Shown: in pieces, positions 1-14,127 of the stretch
Layout: every line of letters begins with the position of its first letter
How positions within the stretch are numbered: the stretch's first letter is position 1
NCBI RefSeq assembly: GCF_036417845.1
Contig: NC_089979.1
Location: 118,205,415-118,269,414 of the forward strand
Origin: Apteryx mantelli
Lineage: Eukaryota; Chordata; Aves; Apterygiformes; Apterygidae
Length of the DNA stretch: 64,000 bases
Direction: 5' to 3'
Translations under genes and position numbers: made by a program
Notes under the pieces: generated by a model
The model's database searches: none
What the model was told of the DNA's origin: nothing
What the model saw: the letters and a program-made list of their open reading frames with translations, nothing else

Positions 1-1480
1 TAGTGCACAATATACACCTTTTCACTATCCAAAAACACACCCAATAAATTGTTGAACTACATAACTGGGATCTTTAACACATGAACAGTGAAGAGGACTA
101 CCATTACCACAGTAAAGGAGGACATATTTGGAGAGTCCTACTGCTAAAAAAGAAGTGTGTTCAGATTATGGTTCTTTGCTAAGGAGGCAGCATATTAAAT
201 GACTTTCCTCTCGTGGCTCATGTATGGCATTGAGTGCAACAGAGCAAAGTCATTAGAATTTGTGTTCAGAGTATCATTCAGTAATGCTTCTCTTTTAATC
301 AGATTTTCTAAACAGTTCTAGAGATCTAATTTACAACATTTTCACCACATGGAATGAATATTTCTCAACAAAAATTAAAACGTAAATTCAAATCCTCTAA
401 CAATCAACCTTAATGCCACCATGACAGCACTGTTATAGTACCAACACTAGAAGTCGTAACATTTTAGGAACACCTTCTTCAGATACAAAATAGCAAAACA
501 CTTACTTCAGACATTCTCCCTTTCACATCAGACATGAAGCAATGATATACCAGCTAACCTAAACAGCTCTTCAGTGTATGAAGAACAAATTATGAGCTCA
601 GTTTTAATAACACCATCATTAAAAACTAACTGCAGCAATGTGCGTGAATGCATTTTTTTGCACGACGAATGGGCTGTAGTAAAAACTACGGGCAGGTATG
701 GAAGATATGCTGTGCTGGTTCAGTTTTAGCTCTGAAGAGAAGTGGTCACATCCAGTTGAGAAGTATTTCCATGTTAGGCAGTTTATGCTTTGCTTGAAAT
801 CAACTTTCAACAAGATGAGAGTATGAAGACATCCACTGGTGTTTTAACCACAGGCTGAACTTCTTGATCTTGTGTTGCAACTAGCTCCTGCACAAATGAT
901 CTGCTTACACTCCAGCAAGCTGGTGAGACTTATGGCTAGCTGAAAGACTACGGCAAGAAAAACTCTCCCTCGCTCCTAATTTGTATAACATAGACTGAGA
1001 GTAATGGTAACGGGCAGTATTTTTCACTGCAGCGACTTTTTCAAAGCTTTGAAGTTTTATTTATATTTTATTTTGTTATAGCAGAGCTCATAACAGTGTA
1101 AATATGCATTATGGGTTATTACATTACAGAAAGGATAATAAACTATTTAGACAGACACAACTTTGCATGACATGGAAAACAGTTTTGTTGAGTATTCCAT
1201 ATACCAAAGCTTCCTGGGCATCTTATTTCAATGCTTTTTCTGGTATGCAAGAAAGAATATTATTAAATCACATCTTCCATGGTATAATTTCAACACATTA
1301 AAACAAATCAAGACTAACCAAAAGAAAACACATTCAAGAATTCCAGGAATAAAACCAAATATGTTTCTATTTATTACAAGACAGATTTAAGAAAGAACAA
1401 ACAGTATTTTATACTCTGCAAATCACACAAACAATACATGATCCACAGACTTTAATTCCTTTACCCATTATGTAGATTAC
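1..1480 (-). other. FBXL2: FBXL2 intron 2 (partial, runs off left edge)
   Basis: AT-rich sequence downstream, in the minus sense, of FBXL2 exon 2. It starts with a consensus donor, GTAATC, read on the minus strand from 1480. I looked on the minus strand for the next expected FBXL2 exon, which would continue the F-box after the conserved Leu-Leu-Leu-Arg, and found none, so it should lie to the left of this window. Small open frames here (for example 619-813 and 1104-1390) have no recognisable domain and ordinary AT-rich composition. Confidence 0.8.
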
Positions 1481-1542
1481 CTTAACAGAAGTTCTTTGGG
1501 TAATTTTTTGTTAATAAGGGCTTCATCATTATTTGAGAAAAC
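1481..1542 (-). CDS. FBXL2: FBXL2 coding exon 2 (start of F-box)
   Basis: FBXL2 is an F-box/leucine-rich-repeat substrate receptor of SCF (SKP1-CUL1-F-box) ubiquitin ligases; the family member ends in a CaaX prenylation motif that places it on membranes. Read on the minus strand, this 62-nt exon follows a strong acceptor (about 10 T then CCC, ending in TTTCCAG) and is followed by donor GTAATC at 1480. It encodes residues 2-21 plus two bases of codon 22: Val-Phe-Ser-Asn-Asn-Asp-Glu-Ala-Leu-Ile-Asn-Lys-Lys, then LPKELLLR, the opening of the F-box. This matches the vertebrate FBXL2 N-terminus as I know it; residue 9 is Ala where human has Gly. The paralogue FBXL20 is less likely because it has Met-Phe-Ser-Asn-Ser at this point and a different N-terminal extension. 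The F-box remainder, the LRRs and the C-terminus are outside the window. The exon is too short to stand out as an open reading frame. Confidence 0.95.
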
Positions 1543-4500
1543 CTGGAAACAGAAGGGAAAAAAAAAATCACTTAAAAGCACAGACATCTAACAAACAGTT
1601 CACTAGACCAAAAAACCCAGCTTTTAGAGAGTCTTTTCACCTTCTCTTTAGGTGTTCAATTCTTTTTAATTACTGGTAATGCCTACTTTTCAATAGGTTA
1701 TTTAGTAATCTTATAAGGTGATTTCAATATGCACAACAGCCACACCCACACATACAGCTGCTTTTCCTAATGCTAAAATTCAACTGCACAAAGTTTTTGG
1801 AGCAACTTTATATTCAGTAAACAAGCAATCAGAAGCCACACTTACACACTGTAAAGAAGTATTTTATGTAGTAGTAATAATTCTAGCAACAGCAAGATTT
1901 ACATGCATACACTAGTTGTACACTTCCAAAACTGTCCCGTTACAGAAAACTGAAACTGGGTATTTTCCAGTTACTCAGGTCATTTTTCTGTCTACAGCGT
2001 AAATGGGTTGCCCAAGAAATGTGAAGATGGATAAACTATAATAATTTAAAGATTTAAAGAATTTACTGTCACAGATATAACAGTGGTATGACAGCAACTA
2101 CTGTATAAGCAAAAGCAGCATTTCAATGAATGCTACAAGAAAAATAGAAAATACTTCACCTAGTATTTCATGTTACTAACATACCTCCCAAGAAGGAGAA
2201 AGTAGAGAGACAAAGAAAATAGAAGAAAAAAGCAGGCAATACTAAGATGATATGAGAAAAGTGTGAGGCAAGTGGAGAAAAAAAACTGGTCAGCAGTTAA
2301 ATAGAAATACTAAAGAGAGAAGATATTGACCAGATCTATGAATTATTGCACATACTTAGTTTTGAGAAATTTTGTGAGAAGTATGCAACAATAAACAAAA
2401 GAGAAGGTGAATTAGAATTTAAGGAACTACGGCACAGACTGAAAGAAGTCAAAATCACCAAACAATCATTTCCCTTCTAAAGGGAGGAAAGCCTTTATGG
2501 AATCCATTTTCTGCATTATCAGGGACAAAAGCTAAGAAGAGGGATCCTGAATAGCTAGAAGTTTTCTGAAGACTAAAAGATAAATACAAATCTCACACAA
2601 AACAAATATGAAAAACAACAAGAAATCTTTCCACTACCCTTAAATAAGTCTACATCACTTGGTATCTGACCATCATCATCACCAAGCATCAGGGTGTCTT
2701 CTCCTTCCTCCCAACAGCACATACCACATACTTGGTAACTATTTGCTTTGCTTCTTGGTGGAAAAGAAGCTCAGCAGGAGGTGGTTCTGAAAAAATGTGC
2801 ATCAAGCAAAGAAGAAAAAAAGCTGAATATGTTTTGGCTCTGTCTTCGTAGAATACTGGAGATAGAAGAAAGTACATGCGAGAGAATTTTCAAAATATCT
2901 CCCTGAAAAATATTATAAGATTAGAAATCCTTCTTAGATTAGAATTTCCTTCTGGTTACTGTGAAGAAACTTGTTTCTCTTCCAGTTTGTACAACACTGA
3001 TTTCAGGTCTAACATATAATACCGCTTCTCAATTTTGACACAACAGCAACAGCCACTTTTTGTGCCTACCAACTCTGTACACACAAACAGGCTAACTACA
3101 CATCTAAGAACATAAAACTGTTGACTTTCAATAGGACAAAAACCAAGAAGTTTAATCAAGCTTCCCTTTTCTGCAATTGGAGCAGCACAAATATTCATGG
3201 ATTAGTGACTGTAAAGCTTAAAACAGGTGTGCAAAGCTTAAAACACGCACACATATATATTTCAATAGGAAGATTCTGGTTCCTCTAGAAAAGATACATT
3301 CTTGGTTTTACTTACAGAGCAGTTCCACATGGCTGACCACAGGTTCAGCTTTGCAGTAGTTCTGCTTTGCATCCAACACCTGTTGTTGGTGGTATTTTCA
3401 GCCATTACATTGAAACAGACTGTGTACATCAGCACTGGTTTCAGAACTATTTCATTGCTTCAGAGCTCGGAAACTGATAGATTTATGGATTATTTGTACA
3501 TATGCTATTTTAATATTATATGCTACTCTCACAGTTGGTAGCCTACAGGATGAAAACAATAATATATACTGGGATATCTTTGAGAAGAACAGTCAAAACC
3601 AAAGCCTAGTTGTGTTTAATGCAGCACGATCACAAAAAGCAGAAGTATATGCCATCCTCATAGAACTTGAATCGCCAAAAGGTGCGGAGGGAAAAAAATT
3701 CTTCTGCATTACTGGAAAAAAAAACAAAACTCACAGAGAAATAGTTACTTGCATGAGGTAAACGAAGTCTGTGATAAAACTGACAAGTGGTCCCAGATCT
3801 CATTAATTCTAGTCCAGTATTCTAATATTCAGTATCACAGACCACTGTAAGTCCTCTTTCAACTTAATTACTCTACAGCTGCAGCTACTTCCTCTAAAGT
3901 TATAATATCTATGTAGAACATAAGTGGAAAGAGTATATACTTTTTTTTTTTTTTTTTTAATAAAGCTACTTTGTAGGGTGCTACTGGTTAATATGCGTGC
4001 CATCACTTTGCTCATACAAAAGCTGATTTCTTCTTTACACTATAGATTCCCAGATGTACAATAAGCTGGATATACGCTCACTATGTGAATGATATAGCAT
4101 TTAAGTTAATAAGGCATGAGTATGTTACTATTTAATAAAAACAGCTATAACGTGTGTTCAAGACTTTTGGTATTTCCAACTCCTCATCAACTCCTGCATT
4201 AAAAAGCCAAATCATTAAAAAATATATCACAGGGTTTGGGGAACAGTAACTGTTCTTCTCTTGGGTCCAAGCCAAAAATCTAAACCTACAATCAAACTAT
4301 ATTTCTGACAAGTCTTATGTGAAAAAGGATTATAATCTCTGTATATGTACAACAGTGATCTTTTGAATTTAACTTAAAGTGAGACTGACAAACTATGTCA
4401 AATAGATGACACCAAACATGACCAATATGTTAGAATTTAGGAATCCCAGTTAAACCGAAAAAACGCAGCTTTCACTACTGAACATGAGAAGCATGTGACT

Positions 4501-7500
4501 TGCCCCACCACAGGTAAGGTACCGTATCTGCTAGAAAAGTCACAGGTCAAGACAGATTCACAGGTATTTTTTTTCAGACAATGATTTTTGTCTCCTTAAT
4601 GCACTAGCTACAGTTATCACATCAAAGTATTGTTTTTATGGAATAAGAATATTTAGAAAAATGAACGTGCCTCTTTAAAGTACCCTTACTCTGAAAAAGT
4701 ATATTAGCCTCTAGAGCGGTATTGTATTTGCATCTCAAAACTGCTCCTTTTAGAAGAGAGAGTTTGTTGGGGTTTTTTTAAAAGGCTCTTCAATACTACT
4801 CTTTCTCCAAATGAAGAGGAGGCAAGGGACAACTGGGCAGACATCTAGATGAAATTTTGTCAAGTAATTTTGATAGCGTACAGGTGGAGAGAAAAGAGAA
4901 AAGGTGAATACAGGACAATATATTTCTTCTTTGAAGAGTTCCTGACCATATAAAACTTCCATTAAAAAAGTAAATACCCTGGGTCCTACGTCGGCCTCCA
5001 TTCCAGTCATGTCACCTCTCTCAAGTAAACAGTCCTGTCCTTTAAATCTTTGCTTGATTTTTGTCACATGACTTTCGCTAGGTGTTTTCTGTTTCTATTT
5101 TATCTACTATTTTATAATAGATAACAATAACATAAAAAAAATCATTCAAGTAACAGTTCATCAGCTAATACAAATAACATTCTCATAACCTTGTCAAATA
5201 TGATTTGTCTTCAGTTACAGATAGTGCTGACAATGACATGCCCTCAAAATACCTGTATACAATAATATAATGAAATATCAGTTAAAAATACTGTGGACAT
5301 AGAAAGAATATTTCTTTCTTTGTTTACTTTTGCACTTGATAGCAAGTTTCACTGTGTTAATGACAGGGCATTCACTCTCTTGAACTCCAGAAAAGTGTGC
5401 TTTTTACTGCAACAAGAACACTGAAACACCATAGACAGATCTGTTCACTGAGAGAAAGGAGAGACTGAAAATATGTAATGGAATGTTATTCTAAAACCAG
5501 CTCTAACATTCCTGTAAATGTAAACAGGGATACAGAAAACCTCAACATTAAAAAAAAAAAAGACTGAGAGAGAGAGAAGAAATTGTAATGATGCTCTACC
5601 AACACAACTAATTGCTTCCACAACTAATTGCTTATTAGTTGCAAAATAATTGCATTTATAGTGTCCATGAACAAGATTGCTCATGTTCCTTAACTGACCT
5701 CTGTCTGTTTGTGGTACCTTCAGTGTATTTTTTCTAGATTAGTTATAATGAGCTACAATTGAAGATTTCCTTAAAAAGGGCCTTTTATTTGTTTACACCA
5801 AATTCTGTCAGTATCTACTATTTACAATTTTTTGTTGCATGTCCTCACTGTGTAAGGAAAGTAACTTTATCTATTGTGTAAATCTGTCAAATCTAAAACT
5901 AAGAGGAATAATCTCACCTTTTGCTTCCTCTTCCACATTATTAGCCACCCTATCATTAGTCCTAGACCATAACTTCCTGTTACACCACACTTAGCTTGCC
6001 ACCATTAAAACTGGCAATGTATTCTCTTTTGGTCTCTCTAACAGTTAGTGACAAATCTCTCATTTGAACCAGAAATACTGAGCTGAAGAATCTTTTAATT
6101 GTTGGAGTTACAGCTATGGGGTTTTGTACCCAATCTGGTAAGGAACTGTAACATGCTCAAAAAAGGTCATTTTTCTATATGAAGAAACAAAGGAATTTTC
6201 ATCCTGGCTTAACTGTGCTCATTTGAAAGACTCAGAAATTCCTGTTAACTAATATTTCAGCATTAAAATAAGGTTATATATTAAATTTTGTTGACAGCCT
6301 TTAATTTTTTTTCAATGGTGAAATTTTCATTGTCCTTCAGTCCTCTAATAAAGAGAACTATATCCTTTACATTTGAAACAGTTATGCTAGAAGATTAGCC
6401 ATTACGGCTTAGTTCCACAGAGATATTTAGGTGTCTAGTTTCCACTAAAATCAGAGTGGATGAGAGGGCTTTCAACCTGCCAACTTTTCAAATCAAAAAT
6501 TATTAAAATCAGTTTCTCAAAAATAACTTTGCTTAATAGGGTGTTGAAACAAGCACCTATGAGTAAATGGTGTGGGAAGAGGGAATAGGAAGTCTGAGAA
6601 ACCCCACACAACATTCAGCAAAAAGAGAAAGAAGATATATACTGAAAATACGGCTGAAATACTTATCAAGTCAGGAATACAACCCAAGATTGGGTCACTG
6701 TCACCAAATGAGACAGTAGTTTAAAATTAAAATCCATGCGTTTCCCTTCTCCTGTTATTGACACAGCATACTTCCTAGTTAAATTGTAAACATTTCTATA
6801 TGTAAAACAAGTCTTTCAGGTTTTTACTGGCAAGAACAGTATTTATTTAGTGTAACTTACGCAGTAATAGGCATCATAAAAACTAGATGTTTTAAAGGAA
6901 AATCCTGACAAAATAAAATTAAAGTTTTAATCAGTTCCCCTGATGTGCAGATTTTTTGTCACCAAACACAAAACCTACCAGCTTGCTACACATCTCTCCT
7001 CAGTGGAAAGACTTAATTGTTGCCTACGCAATTTCACCTTTGCTGTGCTACTGAAATTGCTTCTTGCTATAGTGAAAAGAAAGTGAGATCAGCTTTGCCA
7101 CCAGAGCTGTTCATGAGCACACTAAAGTAACCAACAGCATACTAAAAATCTATATATTCAACCACAGTAAGAAAAAAAAAGGGGGGGGGAAAAAGGAAAA
7201 TAATCTTTCTTTACTATAAATTAAAGATTATCTTGTATGTTACACTACAAGCTCCTTCCTAATGGTTAGAGAATCACTGCTAGCTGGTGCTTCCTCTAGA
7301 GATGAACAATTAATACAGTAGACTTAGGCAGACAAGCAGAATCATTTAACGCTATGCAAGTAGCAAAATCTAGCAAAATCTAGTAGCTGTATCTAGGCAA
7401 CAAGAAGAGTGTTAGACAAGAGAATGGATAATATGCGTTGCTAACAGAACTGAAATAAGTAATATCAAAGACAACAGCTGATAGCACAAGACTGTTGTTA

Positions 7501-10500
7501 AATTTGAACCTACAGTAAACCTTTCTGTATAATCAATAAAATTATGAAACGCAAAACTAAACCTCAGAATGCAATCTCATTAAAAACCAAGCCTACCTAT
7601 AGCACAAAGACTACATAACTCCAGTAACACTGCTGCCACAGATGCTGAAGTCAGAAGGTGGTATAATCTTCTACTCCCACACACAGACACTATCTGCCCT
7701 CCAGGCTATCAGCCCTAACTCTAGCTCCTGACTGCACCCTCTCTGGCTTTGATTTTGCACAGATTAAAACCCCAGCCATTCTGTCCTGCCATGGCAGCTA
7801 ACCACTGCCATGGCTGGATACCCTCTACCAGAGCCCAGTGCATTGTCTTCAGTAGGCAATAAGCTTCCTCTTCACTGCTGAGATAGCTACTGCATCTTTT
7901 ACGCTGATCTTTCTAAAGGATCTTGTCTCCTCCAGCACTGCCGGAAGCTGACTGATCAAACGCAATTAACACCTGATACCAAAAGCCTCTTTTTCTTGAT
8001 GCATTGGTCTTCTTAAAATGCTAAGTCTCAGCTTCAGAGAACAACATCCAACACACATCCAGACAGATCTCTGTCTTTCCACAATGCCTTGCGCTGACCT
8101 AGGGCTGCCTACCAGGGCCATATTGCCTTCAAAGTTTCCCCAGAGGGAGCACTGGCCAGTATAATAAAACTTGCCAGGCAGAAACAGCTGGCTACACCAT
8201 CCACTTTGCTGCTTGGTTTTCGTTCCTTCCAAAAAAGCCATCCTTATTGTTTTGCCAGCACTGGTACTCAGACTACATCATTTGCATCATTTTACTAGAG
8301 GTAATCTGTCTGGCTCTGCAAGACCCTGTCCTCAATGTGTAACAGATCGAGGTCATTCATGAATGCCTCAGTGTTAATCCCCTTGGTCACACAGCTCTAC
8401 CTCGAGGCCTTTGGCCAAAACAACTCAGCTATCTCTTAACATAGAGCAGGAGGAGCTTGGAGGCTACCCCGTCTGCTGTCTTGAACACACCCGTCAATTC
8501 TCAGCTGACAGAACAGCTGACATCACCCCTTCCTGTGCGTTTTTCAGAAGAGTTGTCACCTTCTGAGAACAACAAAGTTGGAAATCACCAATCTAGTCTT
8601 TTTTAGAGCTGCTCAACTATTCCAAGCAATCAAGTTGCTAAGGCCTAACAGGTTAGCCTAACTTGTTACCTGCGCTGGCATGAGACTGTTAGCTGCTTAT
8701 TGCAAGACTTATCTTGTCTCCCAGCAAGTCAAAGAGAAAACAATCCTCTGAATTAGTCCCACATATTAAATATAGTTTCACATACTGCTGTCTTACCAGC
8801 ACCATTATTTAAATTGCAATGACAGAGATTTATTCAAACTTTTGTTGCATTATAAATTCTGATATAAACCAAAGAGGTATGAAACAACCTCACAGAAAAA
8901 GCTTTTTGAATTTTTCAGCGGTACTGTCTTAACCTTTCAGGAAATGCAGACTGTCCTCAAGGAATTTGAGTGTAATAGTTATCAAATTCAAATTAACTTG
9001 TTGAAAATTATAAAGGGGAAATCCAATGGCTTGGGGAATTACTAATGACCCTAATTATTTGCAGGCCATGGCCTGAACTATTTGCAGGCCTAGAATTCAG
9101 TTGAAGGGTAATGTTTTATCAATACCCACTATCATCTAACTGATGTTTGGTAGCCTGCAAGACATAAGACATGAGGCTCAATCCAATACCTAACCAATTG
9201 AAACAGGTGTTACACTACTATTTGAAAAAAAAAATTTGCAAGTCCTGCTCCCCGCGATGTTATTAGTCTTCAGTCTCTTGTAGCCAGAGATGGGAGCTAC
9301 AGGGAAGACCACTCTAACATGAAATAGTCACTCCACGCAGATTATGATCCACCTAGTCCACCCTTTGCCTTTTTAAAGCATCTCGATCTAACCACTACCA
9401 AAGATGGTACAAGAAACCTGAAGTATGTATGGATAAAAGAAAAAATCTCTTAATCTCTGATGACTAGAGACTGGGTGAAGCTCAGAAGAAGACGGTTTAA
9501 ACAATAAGGAGTTTGGAAAAAGTTAATTGTACCATAATTTTCTTTAAACATATATAAGAAGCTAGATTAAAAAATGGATTTGGTAAGGTTTAATCCTCAT
9601 CACCTGCTGAAGGGGAACTCCACCCCTTATTCATATATTCCTTGCTAAGACTTCAACTGATGGAGGATTTTTTTGTTTTGTTTTTTTAAATATTTTAACG
9701 ACTGAGTATTTCCTGCTTCAGGTATCTGTCCTTTACTCTTCTATTTCTTTAAGATTATGCATTCCAAAATAAAAAAAGTACATGATGAAGCATTTATACA
9801 TTATTCTTAGAAAATAAAGCATTCAACTGAAGTAATGTGAAGATTTGACTGTTAAAGTGGTACACAAGAAAACCTGTATCATCTACTTTGCAGGCCTAAA
9901 GAGCAACAGACCTGTGGCAGAAGACTAAAATCTGATGGATAAAGTAGCTGTCAACTTTAGCCCATCGCAAAGCTAAATTATGCATCTTCCAGATACTATG
10001 CCTTCTTTTCCTTCAGCAGGTAAATAACAAATCCTTCCTCAAATGCAAAACAGAGACTCAAATGCAATTTGAAAAAGCGTAAGTTTGAAACACCTGGAAA
10101 AGATACTTCCCTTTGACTACTCAAGTAACTTTGCAACTCAAAGCAGAAGTACTGCAACAGACTCTAAGGCAGCTTCCACCACAATGTCATTCATAGGGAC
10201 TGCATATTCAAACTAAAATTTGTCTCATCACAAAGATGATCAATTTGGTTTCATGCTCCCTTGTTAAAAAAATAAAAATAAAAATCACACTATATACGCA
10301 TTCTCAGACATTCATAGCATGATGAAAATCAGTCAGAGAGGAAAGTTTGATTTTCACAAACTATCAATAAAAATCTTCAAGTTCACAAATGACAAACTGA
10401 TTTTAAGTTTGACAAATAGATACAAGTAATTTCTTAACCCTGAAAAATAAACATGGATTTGATATAGAAAATACTAATGTATTGTGAATTCCAGGTCCAT

Positions 10501-13064
10501 CATTACACACCCTTAACACCTTACACTTATCTTTTTCCATTTTAATAATGGTAAAGACTTCTCCTTGCATTGTTAACAATAAAATTAATTTATTTCAGAT
10601 TCTAGGATAAAGGAGTAGATCAGAAAGGCATGACAAACAAATATCTACTACTGAAAAAAAATGAGGTTCTTAATATGCTATGCAAATCATTTGTGTTAAC
10701 ACTCAGGTAACAAAGTCGAATTCTACCTAATTTGGAGGAGTTGGAAGAAAGCCTTGCTGCAGCAATTCTCTTAAACACAAGATACTGACCTTCATCACAG
10801 TCAGACAGTGATTTAGGTAGATTTCTAGTACAATAAAGTATGGCAGTTTCAAATTTATGGTACCCTAGCAAGCTGCAGCAAGAAGCAGAGTTTGACTTTT
10901 GTCATTTAGAAGTTATTCTGTGTTTGCATTTTTCCTTCTCAGAATCTTCACAAACAATTAAAATATCTAACCACGTGTTAAAAGTTCAGTGGGAAAGCTG
11001 ATTTGCAAAAGCGCAGAGGACTGGGCTCCAACCTTATTATATTCAAATGAAGTCACCCAAAATACCTAGCTCAAATATTATCAGAAATTGTAACAGTTAT
11101 GATATTGTGCTAAAACATAAAAAGAAAAATGGAGATATCCATGGAGTATATGAATAACATTCCTAAACAGGTTATAATAAAGAATGCAAATGAATGTTGT
11201 GTCTATTGTCTGAACTAACTACAGCCTGAGCTGTGAGGGAGAAACTTCAATTTCACAATTTCGTATGTTTTTGTCATACTTAGTATATCTAGTTTATGTG
11301 CACTTCTGATTCAGTAAAAACAATGCCAGAATTATTACACAAGTAGATAACAATTTACAAATTACTATAGTTATTCTGATTTCTAATTGACAAAACTGCT
11401 GAAATACTGGTAATGTGTAGCCTTCTGCTGGCTTAAGCATTCAGATCAATATTGCCACAGTGCCAAGACTAGTACTACTTTTCTAACTTAAAAATAGTTG
11501 CTATGCTTCAACAGAAACATGACTTTTATTTTAAACTTCTTTTATTTTAAACTTCCCACATTTATTACCCCCATGTTATCTCCGATTTTAATTAAGATCA
11601 CCAAATCCCTCAGTCTGCTTTTTTTTGTCAAAATAAGCTAGCAATAAGCTAATCGTTCTTCTGATTTGTAGGAACAATGTAGGAACACTCTATACCTTAT
11701 ATTATAAGGTCTGATGTTAATTGGCTAAAATTAATTCCTTCCTTGTCTTTCTTTTATTTTAAACTATGCAGCCATGAAGAAATAAGAGGGAGAGAGCAAC
11801 CTCAACAGGGCTAATCCTGTAACAGAGAATGATTCAAGTATAAGCATTCTTTGAGCAAAGCTTCTGAAACATACAAAAAATACATATATATTATTTCATC
11901 CTATTTTTAGCAGCTGTCAGGTGCAACTATGGAGCTGTCCAATATCAGAACCTTAATATGCACTACAGTAAGGCTTATCTGGTATAATTTATGAGATTTT
12001 ACCTGTGCAGCTACAGCAGCTATTCAGTTCTTTGCAAATTCTGTGCCTTCTGAATTTAGATTGTTAAAGATACCTAATGAGAATTGTTAAAATGGACCAC
12101 GAAGGAAAAGTTTATACTTGGTTCTGAAGTTCATTAAATAGAAGACATTTACTTATATTGTAAAACTGTTTATAAAACTTTTTGTTCATTGTTGGTCAGT
12201 TTGTCTCCTAAGTTTAGAACATGAGATAAATACATATCAGACTCTAAGATATCTCACATCAGATAAGCTACAATAGGAAGTGTGATGGAATACTGATGTA
12301 AAGTAGGACACTTTGTTAAGTCGCATCACAACCACCTCACCAATGCTACACAGTCAGCAGCCACATTCACTGATGTTTACTCTACCTTGTAACAGCAGAG
12401 ATTTCCGCAACAAAACCTTTGCGAACCAAATCCATCAACTTCCAAAACATGACAGTACATAGAAGTGTATTTCAAGCCCACACAATCCATCCAGATTTTT
12501 ATTTCACCTCACATTTTAGTTTTCAAGGTTGTTTTGTCAGGTTCAAAACACACAAGCTAGATCAGGAAAGAACAGAAGACAAAGAGCCAGAGAAGAAAGG
12601 GAAGCAGCATGAACAAGCCTTTATTCAAAGGAAGAAGAAAAAGAAGAGTTACTAGGCACCAAGGTTCAGCATGAACCTAGGACAACACCACAGGCATACA
12701 CACACATCTTCCTCCCCTCTGTAAGGTTTGGCACTTATTTTTTCCACATATGAAGAGCTACAGGAAGTCTACTACCATTAGACACAAATGCACACACATA
12801 TACATGTACAAGCGACCTTCTGCCTTAAAACACAGCACATCTGCCCACATGTCAAAAGCTGGCAACTCTGCCTTCTTCCTGTATAAAACTATTGCTGTGA
12901 AGCAAGGAGGCATCAGATACTTGTAACTGAAAACAGGGATCATACCAACACCCTTTCCAAACATGCCATGTCTATCCCTACACACTGCCCCTTACACGCC
13001 TTATCATCTTCCTTTCACAACATAATGATGCACGTCTCCCTTTCAATTGATGCATGCACATGCT

Positions 13065-13620
13065 GTCTCACATCCTCACATACTCCCCACGTACACAGTA
13101 CACACTCTTCTTCCTCTGTTGCACCCTTGGCACACACATATCCCATGACACACCTTCTACACATACACATGCAGTACACCTCATGCCTACCACATACATA
13201 CCACATATTGTATGATATCGTATGATATGTGTGCACACACATCAAGCCATCACAGCTACGTACACTTATACATAAGCAATAGCCACTCTACACACACACA
13301 CACAAAATACCATATCATTTATCAGCTACATACATATAAAAGCATAGATAATCCTTGCCACACCTATAGCATACAGGTCTATAATATCCACATTCCAGTA
13401 TCCAATGTTCGCTATATGTACACATACACACAGCCCATACCACACACAGCCCATACCACACACAGCCCATACCACACAGCAGTACACAGCTGTAACTACA
13501 TACATATGATGCCATGTCATATCCCTGCACAGTGTCACACCCTAGCACACAGACACACACACTGACACACATGCACAATTATCACCCTCGTGTCACACCT
13601 TGTATCTGCTCTACACACAC
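13065..13620. repeat. CA/TG-rich low-complexity tract
   Basis: About 550 bp dominated by CACA, CATA and CCACA words on the plus strand, including a pure CA run at 13290-13303 and many interrupted runs. In the FBXL2 pre-mRNA this would be a UG-rich segment shortly downstream of exon 1. The composition keeps frames open on both strands and produces several spurious reading frames rich in His, Thr, Tyr and Cys. Confidence 0.85.
13431..13480. repeat. 16-bp minisatellite, about three copies
   Basis: The unit CAGCCCATACCACACA is repeated head to tail about three times with no or very few differences, inside the CA-rich tract. The near-identity of the copies suggests recent slippage or unequal exchange. 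Confidence 0.85.
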
Positions 13621-14000
13621 AGCCCAGGTCTCGCCCTCGCTTACTGCACATGCACAAGCACATAAACAGCACGATGCCACACCCCAGTGCCCCGTGCATC
13701 CAGTCTGTCATACCCTACATCTGCTTCATGCACTGACACGTTTGCCTCCTCTATACTTTATATGGGGGGCAAACACACCCCTGTCACCCCCCATCTGCTC
13801 TGTGCACACATATACACACAGTATCTTCCCCCCCCCATGTTATATAAAGGGACAACAAACCCTGCCACACCTCACCTGCTCTGCACACAGACACACACAC
13901 GTTATCCCTTCCCCTGTGCCATGCAGGGGGATCACACATCCCACCCGCTCTGTACACGGACGACACGGCCCCCGCCCCGGGGCGGCACAGGGGCACCCGC
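13598..14000. repeat. Degenerate tandem repeat, roughly 70-115 bp period
   Basis: A diverged motif, approximately CAYCTGCTCTGYRCACA followed by a CA run, recurs at about 13605, 13720, 13794, 13875 and 13944. The three clearest units also share a preceding block resembling TTATATGGGGGGC (around 13759, 13843 and 13919, the last one decayed). Spacings are uneven (115, 74, 81 and 69 bp), so this is an old, indel-ridden minisatellite rather than a clean array. It directly abuts the CpG island. Confidence 0.6.
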
Positions 14001-14090
14001 CCGGTACGGCACGCACACCCGTCCATACGTTATATATACCAACACCGCCTATGTGCAGACGTTACGCGTGTCCCCACCAGCACCCCCCCA

Positions 14091-14127
14091 ACACACACAC
14101 ACACACGCACGCACGCACGCACGCACG
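14091..14127. repeat. (AC)n followed by (ACGC)n microsatellite
   Basis: About eight AC units run directly into about five CGCA/ACGC units, a compound microsatellite in FBXL2 intron 1 at the edge of the CpG island. Alternating purine-pyrimidine sequence of this kind is a known Z-DNA-forming type; whether it does so here is not shown. Confidence 0.9.

Noticed and set aside
1..1480. Possible FBXL2 exon 3 (rest of F-box)
   Set aside because: No minus-strand segment continuing the F-box with splice sites was seen; presumed to be left of the window.
12968..13578. Several overlapping frames on both strands (75-117 codons)
   Set aside because: Artefacts of CA/TG repeats; residues alternate His/Thr or Cys/Val/Met as expected from dinucleotide translation.
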